This document shows, one piece after another, positions 55,951 through 64,000 of a stretch of DNA of 64,000 nt. Under the pieces are notes generated by a model. The model did not search any database, was not told where the DNA came from, and saw nothing but the letters and a program-made list of their open reading frames with translations. The stretch lies in assembly GCF_003852705.1 (NCBI RefSeq), contig NZ_REFA01000002.1, forward strand, positions 62,001 to 126,000, written 5' to 3'. This DNA comes from Amniculibacterium aquaticum (GTDB lineage Bacteria > Bacteroidota > Bacteroidia > Flavobacteriales > Weeksellaceae). The first letter of the stretch is position 1. The number at the start of each line of letters is the position of its first letter. Both the position numbers and the translations under genes were made by a program.

Positions 55951-56922
55951 TTAGAATTCTCTTTTCAATAAGAAATTAGCCAATTCTATAAATGGTTTTT
56001 TCTTCTCCTCATTAATGTTTATTTTCTTTAAATAATTTTGGGCAATATCGTTGTGTTTTTGGATGAGTTGTTGCACTCTAACATCAGCTTTTGTTCTTCT
56101 GAAAATCTTCTCAACGCAGTAGATTTTGTCCAAATTATCGGTCTTTTTAGAGTACCAAAACTCCAATTCTTTTAATTCGTCCGGGCTGGCATTTTCCTTG
56201 GCCAAGAGGTATAAAATTGTTTTTTTATTTTCGAAAATATCTCCAGCATGTTTTTTACCAATCTGAGCATTGTCGCCGTAAACATCCAAATAGTCATCCA
56301 TCATTTGGAAGGCAATCCCAAGATGTTTTCCGTAGTTGAAAATGGCTTTGGCATCTGCCGTACTGGCGCCGGCAATCATGGCTCCAATTTGAAAAGACGA
56401 TGCGCTGAGAACTCCTGTTTTATAGGTGATCATTCGGATGTAGTCGTCGTAGCTAACATCTTTTTTTGTTTCAAAATTGATGTCGTATTGCTGTCCTTCG
56501 CACAATAAAAGTCCGGTATGGGTAAAGACTCTTAGACAGGCTTTGTACAGCTCAGGATCTAGATCTTCGAAATAGGTGTAGGCCTTAAGCAGCAAACCGT
56601 CTCCAGAAAGTATTCCTGTATTTACTCCATACACCGTATGTATGGTAGGGGTGTTTCTTCTCATAGGAGCCTCGTCCATAATATCGTCGTGGATCAAGGT
56701 GAAATTGTGGAAGTATTCTATCGCCAATGCAGGTTTCATCGCTTTTTGCAAATCGCCACCAAACAAATCGGTTGCCAACAATACCATGACCGGTCTCAAT
56801 CTTTTACCTCCGTTTCGGATGATGTAATTCATAGGTTCATACAGTTCTGCAGGCTTGTCTCTGAAGGTATATTTCTCTATTGCTTGAGATACCATTTTGT
56901 GGTATTGGTCTAAAAATTCCAT
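55951..56922 (-). CDS. polyprenyl diphosphate synthase
   Basis: Trans-isoprenyl diphosphate synthase making long-chain precursors, most likely the menaquinone side chain. 323 aa from the ATG at 56920-56922. The first Asp-rich motif is LIHDDIMDEAPMRR (~80-93) and the second is FQMMDDYLDVYGD (~209-221). GGKRLRPVMVLL is the conserved basic segment. Chain length cannot be fixed from reading alone. It is the first gene of the run with GSCFA and TatD. Confidence 0.93.
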   Translation of the reverse strand: MEFLDQYHKMVSQAIEKYTFRDKPAELYEPMNYIIRNGGKRLRPVMVLLATDLFGGDLQKAMKPALAIEYFHNFTLIHDDIMDEAPMRRNTPTIHTVYGVNTGILSGDGLLLKAYTYFEDLDPELYKACLRVFTHTGLLLCEGQQYDINFETKKDVSYDDYIRMITYKTGVLSASSFQIGAMIAGASTADAKAIFNYGKHLGIAFQMMDDYLDVYGDNAQIGKKHAGDIFENKKTILYLLAKENASPDELKELEFWYSKKTDNLDKIYCVEKIFRRTKADVRVQQLIQKHNDIAQNYLKKININEEKKKPFIELANFLLKREF

Positions 56923-56975
56923 AAAATTTCGTTTGCGCAAAAATACAATTTTAAAACAGTTTTGTCTGATGAAAA

Positions 56976-57007
56976 AAAAAACTTTGCCTAGAAAAGCAAA
57001 GTTTTTT
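56976..57007 (-). terminator. terminator of the phosphate transporter operon
   Basis: 12-bp stem AAAAAACTTTGC/GCAAAGTTTTTT; the T-run on the minus strand ends the transcript 27 bp after the transporter stop. Confidence 0.85.
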
Positions 57008-57033
57008 ATGATAAATGGTATTCAGCTTGATTT

Positions 57034-58179
57034 TTATCCTAAGAAAGTTACTACAAGATATGTTAATCCCGCCATTAATGCAGAAATAGGAATGGTTAAG
57101 ATCCAAGCCCAAAGCAAATTAATGGTAACTCCCCAACGGACTGCAGAAATTCTTTTGGTAACTCCAACTCCGATGATGGATCCCGTTACGGTATGGGTTG
57201 TAGAAACGGGAATACCAAAATGATCCGTGATGAACAAAGTCAATGCTCCTGCGGTTTCGGCACTCACACCTTCTAGTGGAGTAACCTTGGTGATTTTTGT
57301 ACCCATGGTTTTTACAATTTTCCACCCTCCACTCATGGTACCAAGACCAATGGCCAAGAACGATACCAAAGGTACCCAATAATAATCGGATGTAAAGTGG
57401 TTGAAACGATCTTCGTGAGGCATAATGGCATACGGATCACTACCACCAATCATACTAACATGGTAGTAGATTACTGCAGCCCCAATGATACCCATTACTT
57501 TCTGGGCGTCATTCAAACCGTGACCCAAACTGAAAAGTGCAGAAGACACCAACTGCATTTTTTTGAATGCTCTATCGGCTTTATGAGGATTGGTTTTCTT
57601 ATAAATCTGAATGATCAATAAAGTGATGATGATGGAAATGATCATCCCGATAAGTGGTGCCATGAAGATGAATAAGAAAATTGGGATGACTTTACTGAAC
57701 TTTACCACATTTTGTTGTGAAAGTTGTGAGAAAGCTAACTTTAATTGTTCCATAATCCCCAAGTCCGGATGTGCCTGTGCCACATGTTGGTAGTCCAAAT
57801 ATAAGGCGTGCATCAGGGCTGCCCCCAAAAAACCACCAATAAGCGTGTGCGAAGAAGAGGAAGGGATACCAAACCACCAGGTTAATAAATTCCAAACAAT
57901 TGCGGCAACCAAACCAGAGAAGATGACCTCTAGAGTGATGAAGTTTTCGTTGACGGTTTTGGCAATGGTGTTCCCGATTTTAAACTCGCCAATGATATAC
58001 ATGGCGATGAAGAATGCAGCAAAGTTCCAAAGTGCAGCCCACAAAACAGCTTGAAATGGGGTGAGTACCTTGGTAGAAACAATGGTTGCAATGGAATTGG
58101 CGGCATCGTGAAACCCATTAATATAATCGAATACTAGGGCTAAAGCGATGATGACAATTAGCAATATAGGTAAGTCCAT
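57034..58179 (-). CDS. Pit-family inorganic phosphate transporter
   Basis: A low-affinity, cation-coupled phosphate permease of 381 aa. The two inverted PHO4 repeats show as DYINGFHDAANSIATIVSTK (~18-37) with its second-half counterpart GLNDAQKVMGIIGA (~228-241), plus GIPSSSSHTLIGGFLGAAL and GIPVSTTHTVTGSIIGVGV. It has 10-12 membrane segments. The DUF47 gene precedes it by 20 bp; this pair is widespread. Confidence 0.95.
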   Translation of the reverse strand: MDLPILLIVIIALALVFDYINGFHDAANSIATIVSTKVLTPFQAVLWAALWNFAAFFIAMYIIGEFKIGNTIAKTVNENFITLEVIFSGLVAAIVWNLLTWWFGIPSSSSHTLIGGFLGAALMHALYLDYQHVAQAHPDLGIMEQLKLAFSQLSQQNVVKFSKVIPIFLFIFMAPLIGMIISIIITLLIIQIYKKTNPHKADRAFKKMQLVSSALFSLGHGLNDAQKVMGIIGAAVIYYHVSMIGGSDPYAIMPHEDRFNHFTSDYYWVPLVSFLAIGLGTMSGGWKIVKTMGTKITKVTPLEGVSAETAGALTLFITDHFGIPVSTTHTVTGSIIGVGVTKRISAVRWGVTINLLWAWILTIPISALMAGLTYLVVTFLG

Positions 58180-58199
58180 CTATTATTTTTTTGGCGTGA

Positions 58200-58838
58200 T
58201 TATGCGTATTTAATAATGATGTTCTCCATGATATTTGCAACATCTTCTGCTTTGTCGGTCACTTCTTCTAAATAATTAAGTACGGATTGTACCTTAATGA
58301 TTCTTATGGGATCGTTGGTCTCGAAAAGATTCATCAATGCTTTACTTAAAACATCGTCTGCAAGGTTTTCGTAAGAATTGATCTTAATGCACGATTCTTT
58401 TACTGCTACTGGATCTTTAAAATCTTTTAAATTTTCAATGGCATTTTGGATTTCCAGACACGCTTTATGCATTAATAAAGAAAAATCGGCATACTCCTTA
58501 GTTTCTGGTGTTTTGTACAGGTAAATGTACTTTGCAGATGCATACATATAATCTGCAATGTCATCCAATTTGTTGGCAAGGGAAGTAATGTCTTCTCTAT
58601 CAAATGGAGTGATGAAGTTCTGTCCCAATTCAACAAAAATTTTGTGAGTGAGCTCGTCGTTTTTGTGCTCGAAATCACTAATCTTTTTGATGAAACCATC
58701 GTTGTTTAGGTCAAATTCCTGAATGCCTTCATGGAAATATTTTGACATTTCTACTAGGTTTTGAGCTACTTGGTCAAACAATACAAAAAACACTTTGTCT
58801 TTTGGTTGGAAGGCTTTAAAAATATTACCGAGTCCCAT
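58200..58838 (-). CDS. DUF47 (PhoU-like) Pit accessory protein
   Basis: A 212-aa all-helical PhoU-like protein beginning MGLGNIFKAFQPKDKVFFVL, with repeated helical-bundle motifs (KNDELTHKIFVELGQNFITP, EDITSLANKLDDIADYMYAS) carrying the acidic D/E-xxx-D metal-site pattern. It is thought to modulate Pit transport and is the first gene of the pair. No pho-type regulatory site is evident upstream. Confidence 0.93.
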   Translation of the reverse strand: MGLGNIFKAFQPKDKVFFVLFDQVAQNLVEMSKYFHEGIQEFDLNNDGFIKKISDFEHKNDELTHKIFVELGQNFITPFDREDITSLANKLDDIADYMYASAKYIYLYKTPETKEYADFSLLMHKACLEIQNAIENLKDFKDPVAVKESCIKINSYENLADDVLSKALMNLFETNDPIRIIKVQSVLNYLEEVTDKAEDVANIMENIIIKYA

Positions 58839-58936
58839 TTTATTATTTTTTTTATTAGATTTTTATTTTTGCAAATATCCGAAAATACTGTGCTTGTGTA
58901 ATTTTTTTTTTGTTAAGTTTTATTAACATGATTTTT

Positions 58937-59656
58937 TTAATCGGCCACAGGAATGTGGTGTGTTTCATTGAATTTTAATCGGTCAAATGTGAAATTTAAT
59001 GAAAGATAGATAAAGTGGAGGTTCTTGTTGCCCGAGTTGGAAAATTCTTTTTGGAAAATATACCCCAGATTGGTCCCTACATATGGGTTGAATTGGTATC
59101 CCAAACCGACAAAGGTTCGGCTTCTTTTAAAGAAAGGATCTTTTGGCCCTACAAAAACCTCTTCAAAAGCATTGGCATAAAGCGCTCCGGGTTCTACTTT
59201 GTCTTTATTTAAGGGTAGAGTAGCTGCTAATCGATAACGATAGCGTTCGGTATTGTCGTGCGAATCGGTGTTTGGATAATAGAAAAATCTTTTCTCAGCA
59301 CGAACTCTATGATCCAATTTTACCTTTCCAAATTGTTGACTATAAATGTATTGCAACCAGAATCTGAATTCCTCTTGATTGATGTGTTCGTTTTTATAAG
59401 TTCCATAGCGACCAATACCTACAAAAGCCTGATTGTTTTTATTGAAATTGTAGCCAATCCCCCCTTTAGCTTCGTAATAATCGGGTGTGGTAAAGTCTTC
59501 AATGGATCTCAATTGCAACTCCAGATAGGCCGACCATTGTTTGTCGTGCTTGTAGCTAAAGGACATCATGTTGTAATTGGAAAACTGATCCTTCGTTTGA
59601 GCAAACGAAACCGTAAAGATTCCCATTGCAAACATAAAAGTTAATATTCTTTTCAT
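58937..59656 (-). CDS. DUF2490 outer-membrane-like protein
   Basis: 239 aa with a signal peptide ending VSFAQ. The DUF2490 pattern is clear: KHDKQWSAYLELQLR, RFWLQYIYSQQFGKVKLDHR and AEKRFFYY, followed by barrel-like strands (TFVGLGYQFNPYVGTNLGYI). Probably a small outer-membrane barrel; function unknown. It lies between a terminator and the DUF47 gene. Confidence 0.85.
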   Translation of the reverse strand: MKRILTFMFAMGIFTVSFAQTKDQFSNYNMMSFSYKHDKQWSAYLELQLRSIEDFTTPDYYEAKGGIGYNFNKNNQAFVGIGRYGTYKNEHINQEEFRFWLQYIYSQQFGKVKLDHRVRAEKRFFYYPNTDSHDNTERYRYRLAATLPLNKDKVEPGALYANAFEEVFVGPKDPFFKRSRTFVGLGYQFNPYVGTNLGYIFQKEFSNSGNKNLHFIYLSLNFTFDRLKFNETHHIPVAD

Positions 59657-59732
59657 ATAGATTTAATTTCTGGGCAAAAATATTTATTTTAAGAAAGGTC
59701 TGTGTGAACGGAATATTAAATTTATGATACAT

Positions 59733-59764
59733 AAAAAAACCGAACAATTTTCATTGCTCGGTTT
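59733..59764 (-). terminator. terminator of the DEAD-box helicase gene
   Basis: 12-bp stem AAACCGAACAAT/ATTGCTCGGTTT with one mismatch; T7 on the minus strand. Confidence 0.8.
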
Positions 59765-59771
59765 CGTAATT

Positions 59772-61469
59772 CTAGTTGGCCACTTCGGCACGCATGTCTT
59801 TTCCTTTAAATTTCATTGAAGAAATGTTGTTCAGGATTTCTTGCTTAAAGTTTTTATCAATTTCAAAGAAAGTGAATTTGTCCAAAATTTCAATATCTCC
59901 GATATCGGCTCTTTTCTTGGTTTTAGCAGTAGCTTTGTTGATGATTTCCAACATATCTACTTTCTTTAGACTGTCTCTTTTTCCTAGGTTAAAGAAAAAA
60001 CGAGTCATGTTTTCGTTGTTTCTTTTCTTGCGATCGCCTCTTCTTTCGCCATCTCTTCTTTCACCACGGTCACGATCTCTTCTTTCGCCACGGTCACGGT
60101 CTCTTCCTCTTTCTCTTCTGCTGCTTGGGATGTCGCTGTCTTTGGATAGACGCATTTCTTGCAAATCGTTACGATCTTTATAGAACATTGCAATTTCTTT
60201 CAGTTGGAATTGCAACATTTGGTGTACCAATTCTTCTTTGGTGAAAGCCGATAGATCAGGAATTAGACTGTTGTCAAACTCAAAGAAATCTTCGTGTTCG
60301 GTAAAGAGTTTTTCGAATACACCACCCACTTGGGCTTTTACAATCTCTTCTCCAGTAGGAATTTTTTTCTCAGTGATCTCAATTTTTGTTTGAGATTTAA
60401 TTTGCTTCAGTTTTCTGGTTTCTTCTGGTTTTAAAAGTGCCATGGAGATACCGTCTTTACCTGCACGACCAGTTCTACCGCTTCTGTGTACGAAAACTTC
60501 TGGATCATCAGGAAGTGAAAAATGGATAACATGCGTAAGAGAGTCCACATCCAGACCTCTTGCAGCAACATCGGTAGCAACAAGAATTTCGATGTTTTTC
60601 AATCTGAATTTCTTCATAACCGTATCTCTTTGAGCTTGAGAAAGGTCGCCGTGAAGGGCATCTGCAGCATATCCATTTTGCATTAAGAAGTCGGCAACCT
60701 CTTGGGTTTCCATTCTTGTTCTACAGAAAATAATGGAGTACTGATTGGGGTTGGCATCCAACAATCTTTTTAAAGCCTCCTTCTTTTGTCGATATCCGAC
60801 AACATAAAATTCGTGAGAAATATTTTTCTTAACCGCATTGATGCTTCCTACAGAAATTTTGTGAGGATTGGTCAGGTAGTTTTTAGAAATTCTTTCCACT
60901 TCCTTGTTCATCGTTGCGGAGAATAAGAAAGTTTGTTTTTCAGCAGGCGTTTCGCTAAGGATGGTTTCCAAATCGTCTTTGAAACCCATAGAAAGCATTT
61001 CATCGGCTTCGTCCAAAACCAACCAATGGATTTCGGAAAAATCCAAAGCTTTTCTTCCGATCAAATCGATAACCCTCCCCGGAGTTCCTACAATAATTTG
61101 CGGTTTTTCTCTTAGAGATCTGATTTGTTCAGAAATGCTACTTCCACCATAAACTGCTGTAGTTTTCAGATGAGGAAGGTATTTTGTATAGTTTTTAATG
61201 TCTTTGGTAATCTGAAGGCAAAGTTCACGAGTAGGGCAAAGCACTAATAACTGGATTTTACGACTGCTGTCGTCTATCATATCCAGAATAGGAAGCGAAA
61301 ATGCTGCTGTTTTGCCTGTTCCTGTTGCCGCAAGTGCGATAAGATCGCGAATATCCGAAAGGATAAAAGGAATAGTCTGTTTCTGGATTTCGGTCGGTTG
61401 TTCGTAACCGAGTTCGCCAATTGCCTTGAGAATATCAGGACTTAAATTGGATTCCGTAAATAAATTCAT
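59772..61469 (-). CDS. DEAD-box ATP-dependent RNA helicase (DeaD/CsdA-like)
   Basis: 565 aa. Motifs in order: Q-motif (YEQPTEIQKQTIPF), I AATGTGKTAAFS, Ib TPGRVID, II VLDEADEM, III FSATM, V VATDVAARGLDVD and VI HRSGRTGRAGKDG. An Arg-Asp/Glu-Arg-rich linker with repeated RDRGERRD (residues ~450-490) joins the helicase core to a C-terminal DbpA-type RNA-binding domain (MTRFFFNLGKRDSLKKVDML). It is likely to act in ribosome assembly or cold-stress RNA remodelling. The basic-acidic repeat is low-complexity and typical of the group. Confidence 0.94.
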   Translation of the reverse strand: MNLFTESNLSPDILKAIGELGYEQPTEIQKQTIPFILSDIRDLIALAATGTGKTAAFSLPILDMIDDSSRKIQLLVLCPTRELCLQITKDIKNYTKYLPHLKTTAVYGGSSISEQIRSLREKPQIIVGTPGRVIDLIGRKALDFSEIHWLVLDEADEMLSMGFKDDLETILSETPAEKQTFLFSATMNKEVERISKNYLTNPHKISVGSINAVKKNISHEFYVVGYRQKKEALKRLLDANPNQYSIIFCRTRMETQEVADFLMQNGYAADALHGDLSQAQRDTVMKKFRLKNIEILVATDVAARGLDVDSLTHVIHFSLPDDPEVFVHRSGRTGRAGKDGISMALLKPEETRKLKQIKSQTKIEITEKKIPTGEEIVKAQVGGVFEKLFTEHEDFFEFDNSLIPDLSAFTKEELVHQMLQFQLKEIAMFYKDRNDLQEMRLSKDSDIPSSRRERGRDRDRGERRDRDRGERRDGERRGDRKKRNNENMTRFFFNLGKRDSLKKVDMLEIINKATAKTKKRADIGDIEILDKFTFFEIDKNFKQEILNNISSMKFKGKDMRAEVAN

Positions 61470-61530
61470 GTAAATGATCGTCTATAATTTGCTGCAAAGA
61501 TACAGAATTTATTTTTTCTATCCCTAAGTT

Positions 61531-62307
61531 TTAATCCATTAAAGTTTTTCTATTGATTTTCAAAGGCCCGTCAAAGTGCTGTGGCTTTGATGGCTTGCCA
61601 TTAAAATATACTTTCAAAGTCGATTGGGGTAAGCAAGGATTGGGGTTGTTGATGCATTTTTCTCTTTTCTCTAAGAAAGTTTTTTTATCCAAATGGGTTG
61701 ATATTGGATAGTGTACATTGTCAATAATTTCTGTGGTTTTACTCATGCCAATAGCGGTATATTGTATGACTTTATCTTCACTATAGACCTCTAAGACAAG
61801 ACCCGGTAAGCCTTTGAATCGAGATGGTCCTTCTGGGATTGGGAAGTCCGTTGTGTACCATGCGTAAAAAACACGACCGGATTCATTCTTTGTTTTTGCC
61901 AGTTGACAAGTAACGGTATTGAATTTTTTTGTTTGATTTTTAATAAGTTCCCATTCCAACTGTGGTTCTTCAAAATAATACATTTCATAAAGAATTGGTA
62001 TGAAAGAATATATTTTGCCGTTCTTTTTGTACACGCTGTATTTTTCGGAAGGTGGTACCCTGTTGATGCTACCTAATTCTGGCATGTAGCTGGAATTGTA
62101 ATACGAATAGGCGTCTGCATTAACAAAGATAGAGTAGTTGTTGTTTAGTAATAATGTGAACTCTACATTTTTATGATTGTTATGTATTGAGTCGATTACT
62201 TTGTACTCGTAAACAACTCGAAGATTTGCAATGTTCGAGTTGTTTTGAGCCTTGAAGTTATGTGTTGATAAGAATAATAGGATAAATAAAATAGAAAATT
62301 TCATCAT
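61531..62307 (-). CDS. GLPGLI family protein
   Basis: 258 aa with a signal peptide (ending HNFKAQN). The family hallmark FKGLPGLVLEVYSEDKVIQY is at ~167-186, after the WELIKNQTKKFNTVTCQLAK and AWYTTDFPIPEGP segments. The function of GLPGLI proteins is unknown; they are exported and restricted to Bacteroidota. Two consecutive ATGs make the start uncertain by one codon. A small secreted-protein gene lies 11 bp upstream on the same strand. Confidence 0.88.
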   Translation of the reverse strand: MMKFSILFILLFLSTHNFKAQNNSNIANLRVVYEYKVIDSIHNNHKNVEFTLLLNNNYSIFVNADAYSYYNSSYMPELGSINRVPPSEKYSVYKKNGKIYSFIPILYEMYYFEEPQLEWELIKNQTKKFNTVTCQLAKTKNESGRVFYAWYTTDFPIPEGPSRFKGLPGLVLEVYSEDKVIQYTAIGMSKTTEIIDNVHYPISTHLDKKTFLEKREKCINNPNPCLPQSTLKVYFNGKPSKPQHFDGPLKINRKTLMD

Positions 62308-62318
62308 TTGTGTTTAGT

Positions 62319-62657
62319 TTATGCTTCTGTAAAACCTTTTTTTACAGGTGCATTTGCACATAATTCTAGATTTTTACCTTCTAATTTTGAATCTAATTCC
62401 AGTTGTTCATCTTTGGTTAATTCTGTAATCGGTTTATCCAAAGTGATGTAAAAAAATATCCCACAGGTAGATTTGTAAAGATATTTCCAAACCCATGCGC
62501 CTTGAGCGGCACTAGAGTCCTCTATAACAGCCGATATCAGAGTGGGAGGATTTACCGGTCCGTTTGTGGAGTTGTTAATGCTAGAAACACTTTTACTACT
62601 TTTTGCAAATGCTAAACTTGCGCATCCTATCAAGAGGACTGTAATTACTTTCTTCAT
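62319..62657 (-). CDS. small secreted protein paired with GLPGLI
   Basis: 112 aa with a signal peptide (MKKVITVLLIGCASLAFA). The mature ~90 residues contain WVWKYLYKSTCGIFFYITLD and a second Cys near the end (LELCANAP), so one disulphide is possible. No family is recognised. It is probably co-transcribed with the GLPGLI gene. Confidence 0.7.
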   Translation of the reverse strand: MKKVITVLLIGCASLAFAKSSKSVSSINNSTNGPVNPPTLISAVIEDSSAAQGAWVWKYLYKSTCGIFFYITLDKPITELTKDEQLELDSKLEGKNLELCANAPVKKGFTEA

Positions 62658-62840
62658 AATAATTGATTTTGTTTAGTTGTTATTTGTTAATGATTTAGTG
62701 ATGTAAAGATATAAATATTTGTTTAAAATGCAAATTTATTTTCAAATATTTAAAATGAATATTGGTTTTGTTTAGAATATTGAGATAAAAATATCTTATT
62801 AGGTTGATTTTCCAATATTTACAAAAAAATTAAGACTTTA

Positions 62841-62872
62841 TTTGTGTGAGCAGTTTTTTAAAATTAATTTTG
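62841..62872 (+). promoter_or_regulatory. purA promoter
   Basis: TTTG (62841-62844), a 20-nt spacer and TAATTTTG (62865-62872): a full match to the Bacteroidota consensus, 24 nt before the ATG. Confidence 0.8.
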
Positions 62873-62896
62873 CAACAATCTAAAAAAGTAAAAAAT

Positions 62897-64000
62897 ATGT
62901 CAACTTATGTTGTTGTCGGACTTCAGTATGGAGACGAAGGAAAAGGTAAAATAACCGATGTTTTATCTGCAAAATCAGACTATGTAGTTCGTTTTCAAGG
63001 TGGTGATAATGCTGGACATACCGTATATGTAGGCGATGAAAAGTTTGTGCTTCACTTGCTTCCATCGGGGGTACTTCAGTGCAAAGGAAAATGCATTATT
63101 GCCAACGGTGTTGTGGTAAACCCAAAATCTTTTATCAAAGAAATTGGACAGATTGAAAGCAAAGGCCTAAAGACGGATCATGTTTTCATCAGCAAGAGAG
63201 CACATGTGATTATGCCGTACCACATCATGTTGGATACTTATAGAGAAGAAGAAGCTGGTGGGACAGAGATTGGGACGACCAAGAAGGGGATAGGCCCTTG
63301 TTATGAAGATAAAATTGCCAGAGTCGGAATCCGAATGGTCGATTTGCTAAACCCAGAAATTCTTCGTGAAAAAATTGAAAAAAATCTGAAAGTGAAAAAT
63401 GCTCTTTTCGAAAAGTATTTCGAAAAAGAAGCCATGGATATCGAAGCGATCTATAACGAATATCTTGAAATCGGTAAACAATTAAAAGATAGAATTGTGG
63501 ATACGGAAGTGGAATTGAATGACGCCATTAAAGCGGGTAAAAATGTACTTTTCGAAGGTGCTCAAGCCTTGATGTTGGATATTGATTTTGGTACTTATCC
63601 TTTTGTTACCTCTTCATCTCCATCTACAGGTGGTGTCTGTGCCGGTGCCGGTGTGCCTCCAACGGCTTTGCAAAATTTAATTGGTGTTTCTAAGGCCTAT
63701 ACCACAAGAGTCGGAAACGGTCCTTTCCCATCGGAATTGCACGATGATTTGGGAGAGCATATCCGTAAAATAGGCCATGAGTTTGGTGCAACAACAGGAA
63801 GACCAAGAAGAACAGGATGGTTGGATCTTGTGTCTTTGAAACATGCGTGCATGATCAACGGTATTAATAATTTGGTCATTACCAAGCTGGATGTTCTTTC
63901 CGGAATAAAACCGTTGAAAATCGTTACCCATTACAAAACAGAAGACGGGAAAATCATTGACTATTTCACTTCTTCAACAACAAAACTCTACGATTACGAG
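62897..64000 (+). CDS. purA: adenylosuccinate synthetase (3' end outside window)
   Basis: Catalyses the GTP-dependent IMP plus aspartate step of AMP synthesis. 368 residues are visible and the frame runs off the window; the family has about 430. It opens VVVGLQYGDEGKGKITDVLS with the P-loop GDEGKGK. Other hallmarks are GGDNAGHT (~35-42), GTTKKGIGPCYEDK (~130-143) and TTGRPRRTGWLDL (~298-310). It has a consensus promoter. Another purine-related element, the riboswitch, lies far away at 16.4 kb. Confidence 0.97.
   Translation, partial: MSTYVVVGLQYGDEGKGKITDVLSAKSDYVVRFQGGDNAGHTVYVGDEKFVLHLLPSGVLQCKGKCIIANGVVVNPKSFIKEIGQIESKGLKTDHVFISKRAHVIMPYHIMLDTYREEEAGGTEIGTTKKGIGPCYEDKIARVGIRMVDLLNPEILREKIEKNLKVKNALFEKYFEKEAMDIEAIYNEYLEIGKQLKDRIVDTEVELNDAIKAGKNVLFEGAQALMLDIDFGTYPFVTSSSPSTGGVCAGAGVPPTALQNLIGVSKAYTTRVGNGPFPSELHDDLGEHIRKIGHEFGATTGRPRRTGWLDLVSLKHACMINGINNLVITKLDVLSGIKPLKIVTHYKTEDGKIIDYFTSSTTKLYDYE

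Overview
The window looks like a chromosomal segment of a low-GC Bacteroidota of class Flavobacteriia, most like the Chryseobacterium group (Weeksellaceae). The evidence is the gldJ-porU-porV type IX secretion and gliding set, a TonB-receptor cluster with Bacteroidota-specific DUFs, GLPGLI and GSCFA proteins, a large type II-C Cas9, and many promoters with the Bacteroidota -7 box TAnnTTTG. I saw no tRNA or rRNA genes.

Layout. 1-10.6 kb is housekeeping: an LTA-synthase-like sulfatase (cut by the window edge), a nitroreductase, rpsP-rimM, asnS, rpoN, uvrC and hutH. 10.6-15.2 kb is accessory: a Crp/Fnr regulator, HAD and GNAT genes, five 215-bp tandem repeats with a diverged inverted copy before the HAD gene, a chloramphenicol-acetyltransferase-type gene and a secreted protein of unknown function. 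15.2-19.4 kb holds an EamA/DMT exporter gene whose leader carries an adenine-type purine riboswitch, a YceI protein and a dipeptidyl peptidase IV.

19.35-30.04 kb is a complete type II-C CRISPR-Cas locus. It lies between two identical 50-bp copies of a bidirectional terminator, so it looks like an insertion between two convergent genes. From left to right it has two tracrRNA-tail paralogues and the tracrRNA (minus strand), a palindrome in the divergent promoter region, then cas9, a pRiA4b ORF-3-family gene, cas1 and cas2 (plus strand). A 1.6-kb stretch follows with three small-RNA-like genes and one decayed copy, a phage gene fragment and a degenerate split repeat. Last comes an array of 22 intact 46-bp repeats plus one split repeat. 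Anti-repeat orientation and a terminator beside the array show that crRNAs are transcribed leftwards. Each repeat carries a near-consensus Bacteroidota promoter.

30-64 kb: an ABC ATPase with an unusual ABC-permease/thioredoxin fusion; alaS; a five-gene envelope cluster (DUF4920 protein, di-haem peroxidase, DUF6850 barrel, DUF4876 lipoprotein, TonB receptor); asparaginase; SRPBCC and NUDIX genes; murF; gldJ/porU/porV; TatD, GSCFA and polyprenyl synthase genes; a Pit phosphate transporter with its DUF47 partner; a DUF2490 protein; a DEAD-box helicase; a GLPGLI gene pair; and the start of purA.

The most novel material is inside the CRISPR locus: the small-RNA cluster between cas2 and the array, the tracr-tail triplication, the extra gene between cas9 and cas1, the same element splitting repeats on both sides of the array, and the 50-bp repeats bracketing the locus. 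The purine riboswitch on a DMT exporter is a separate strong observation.
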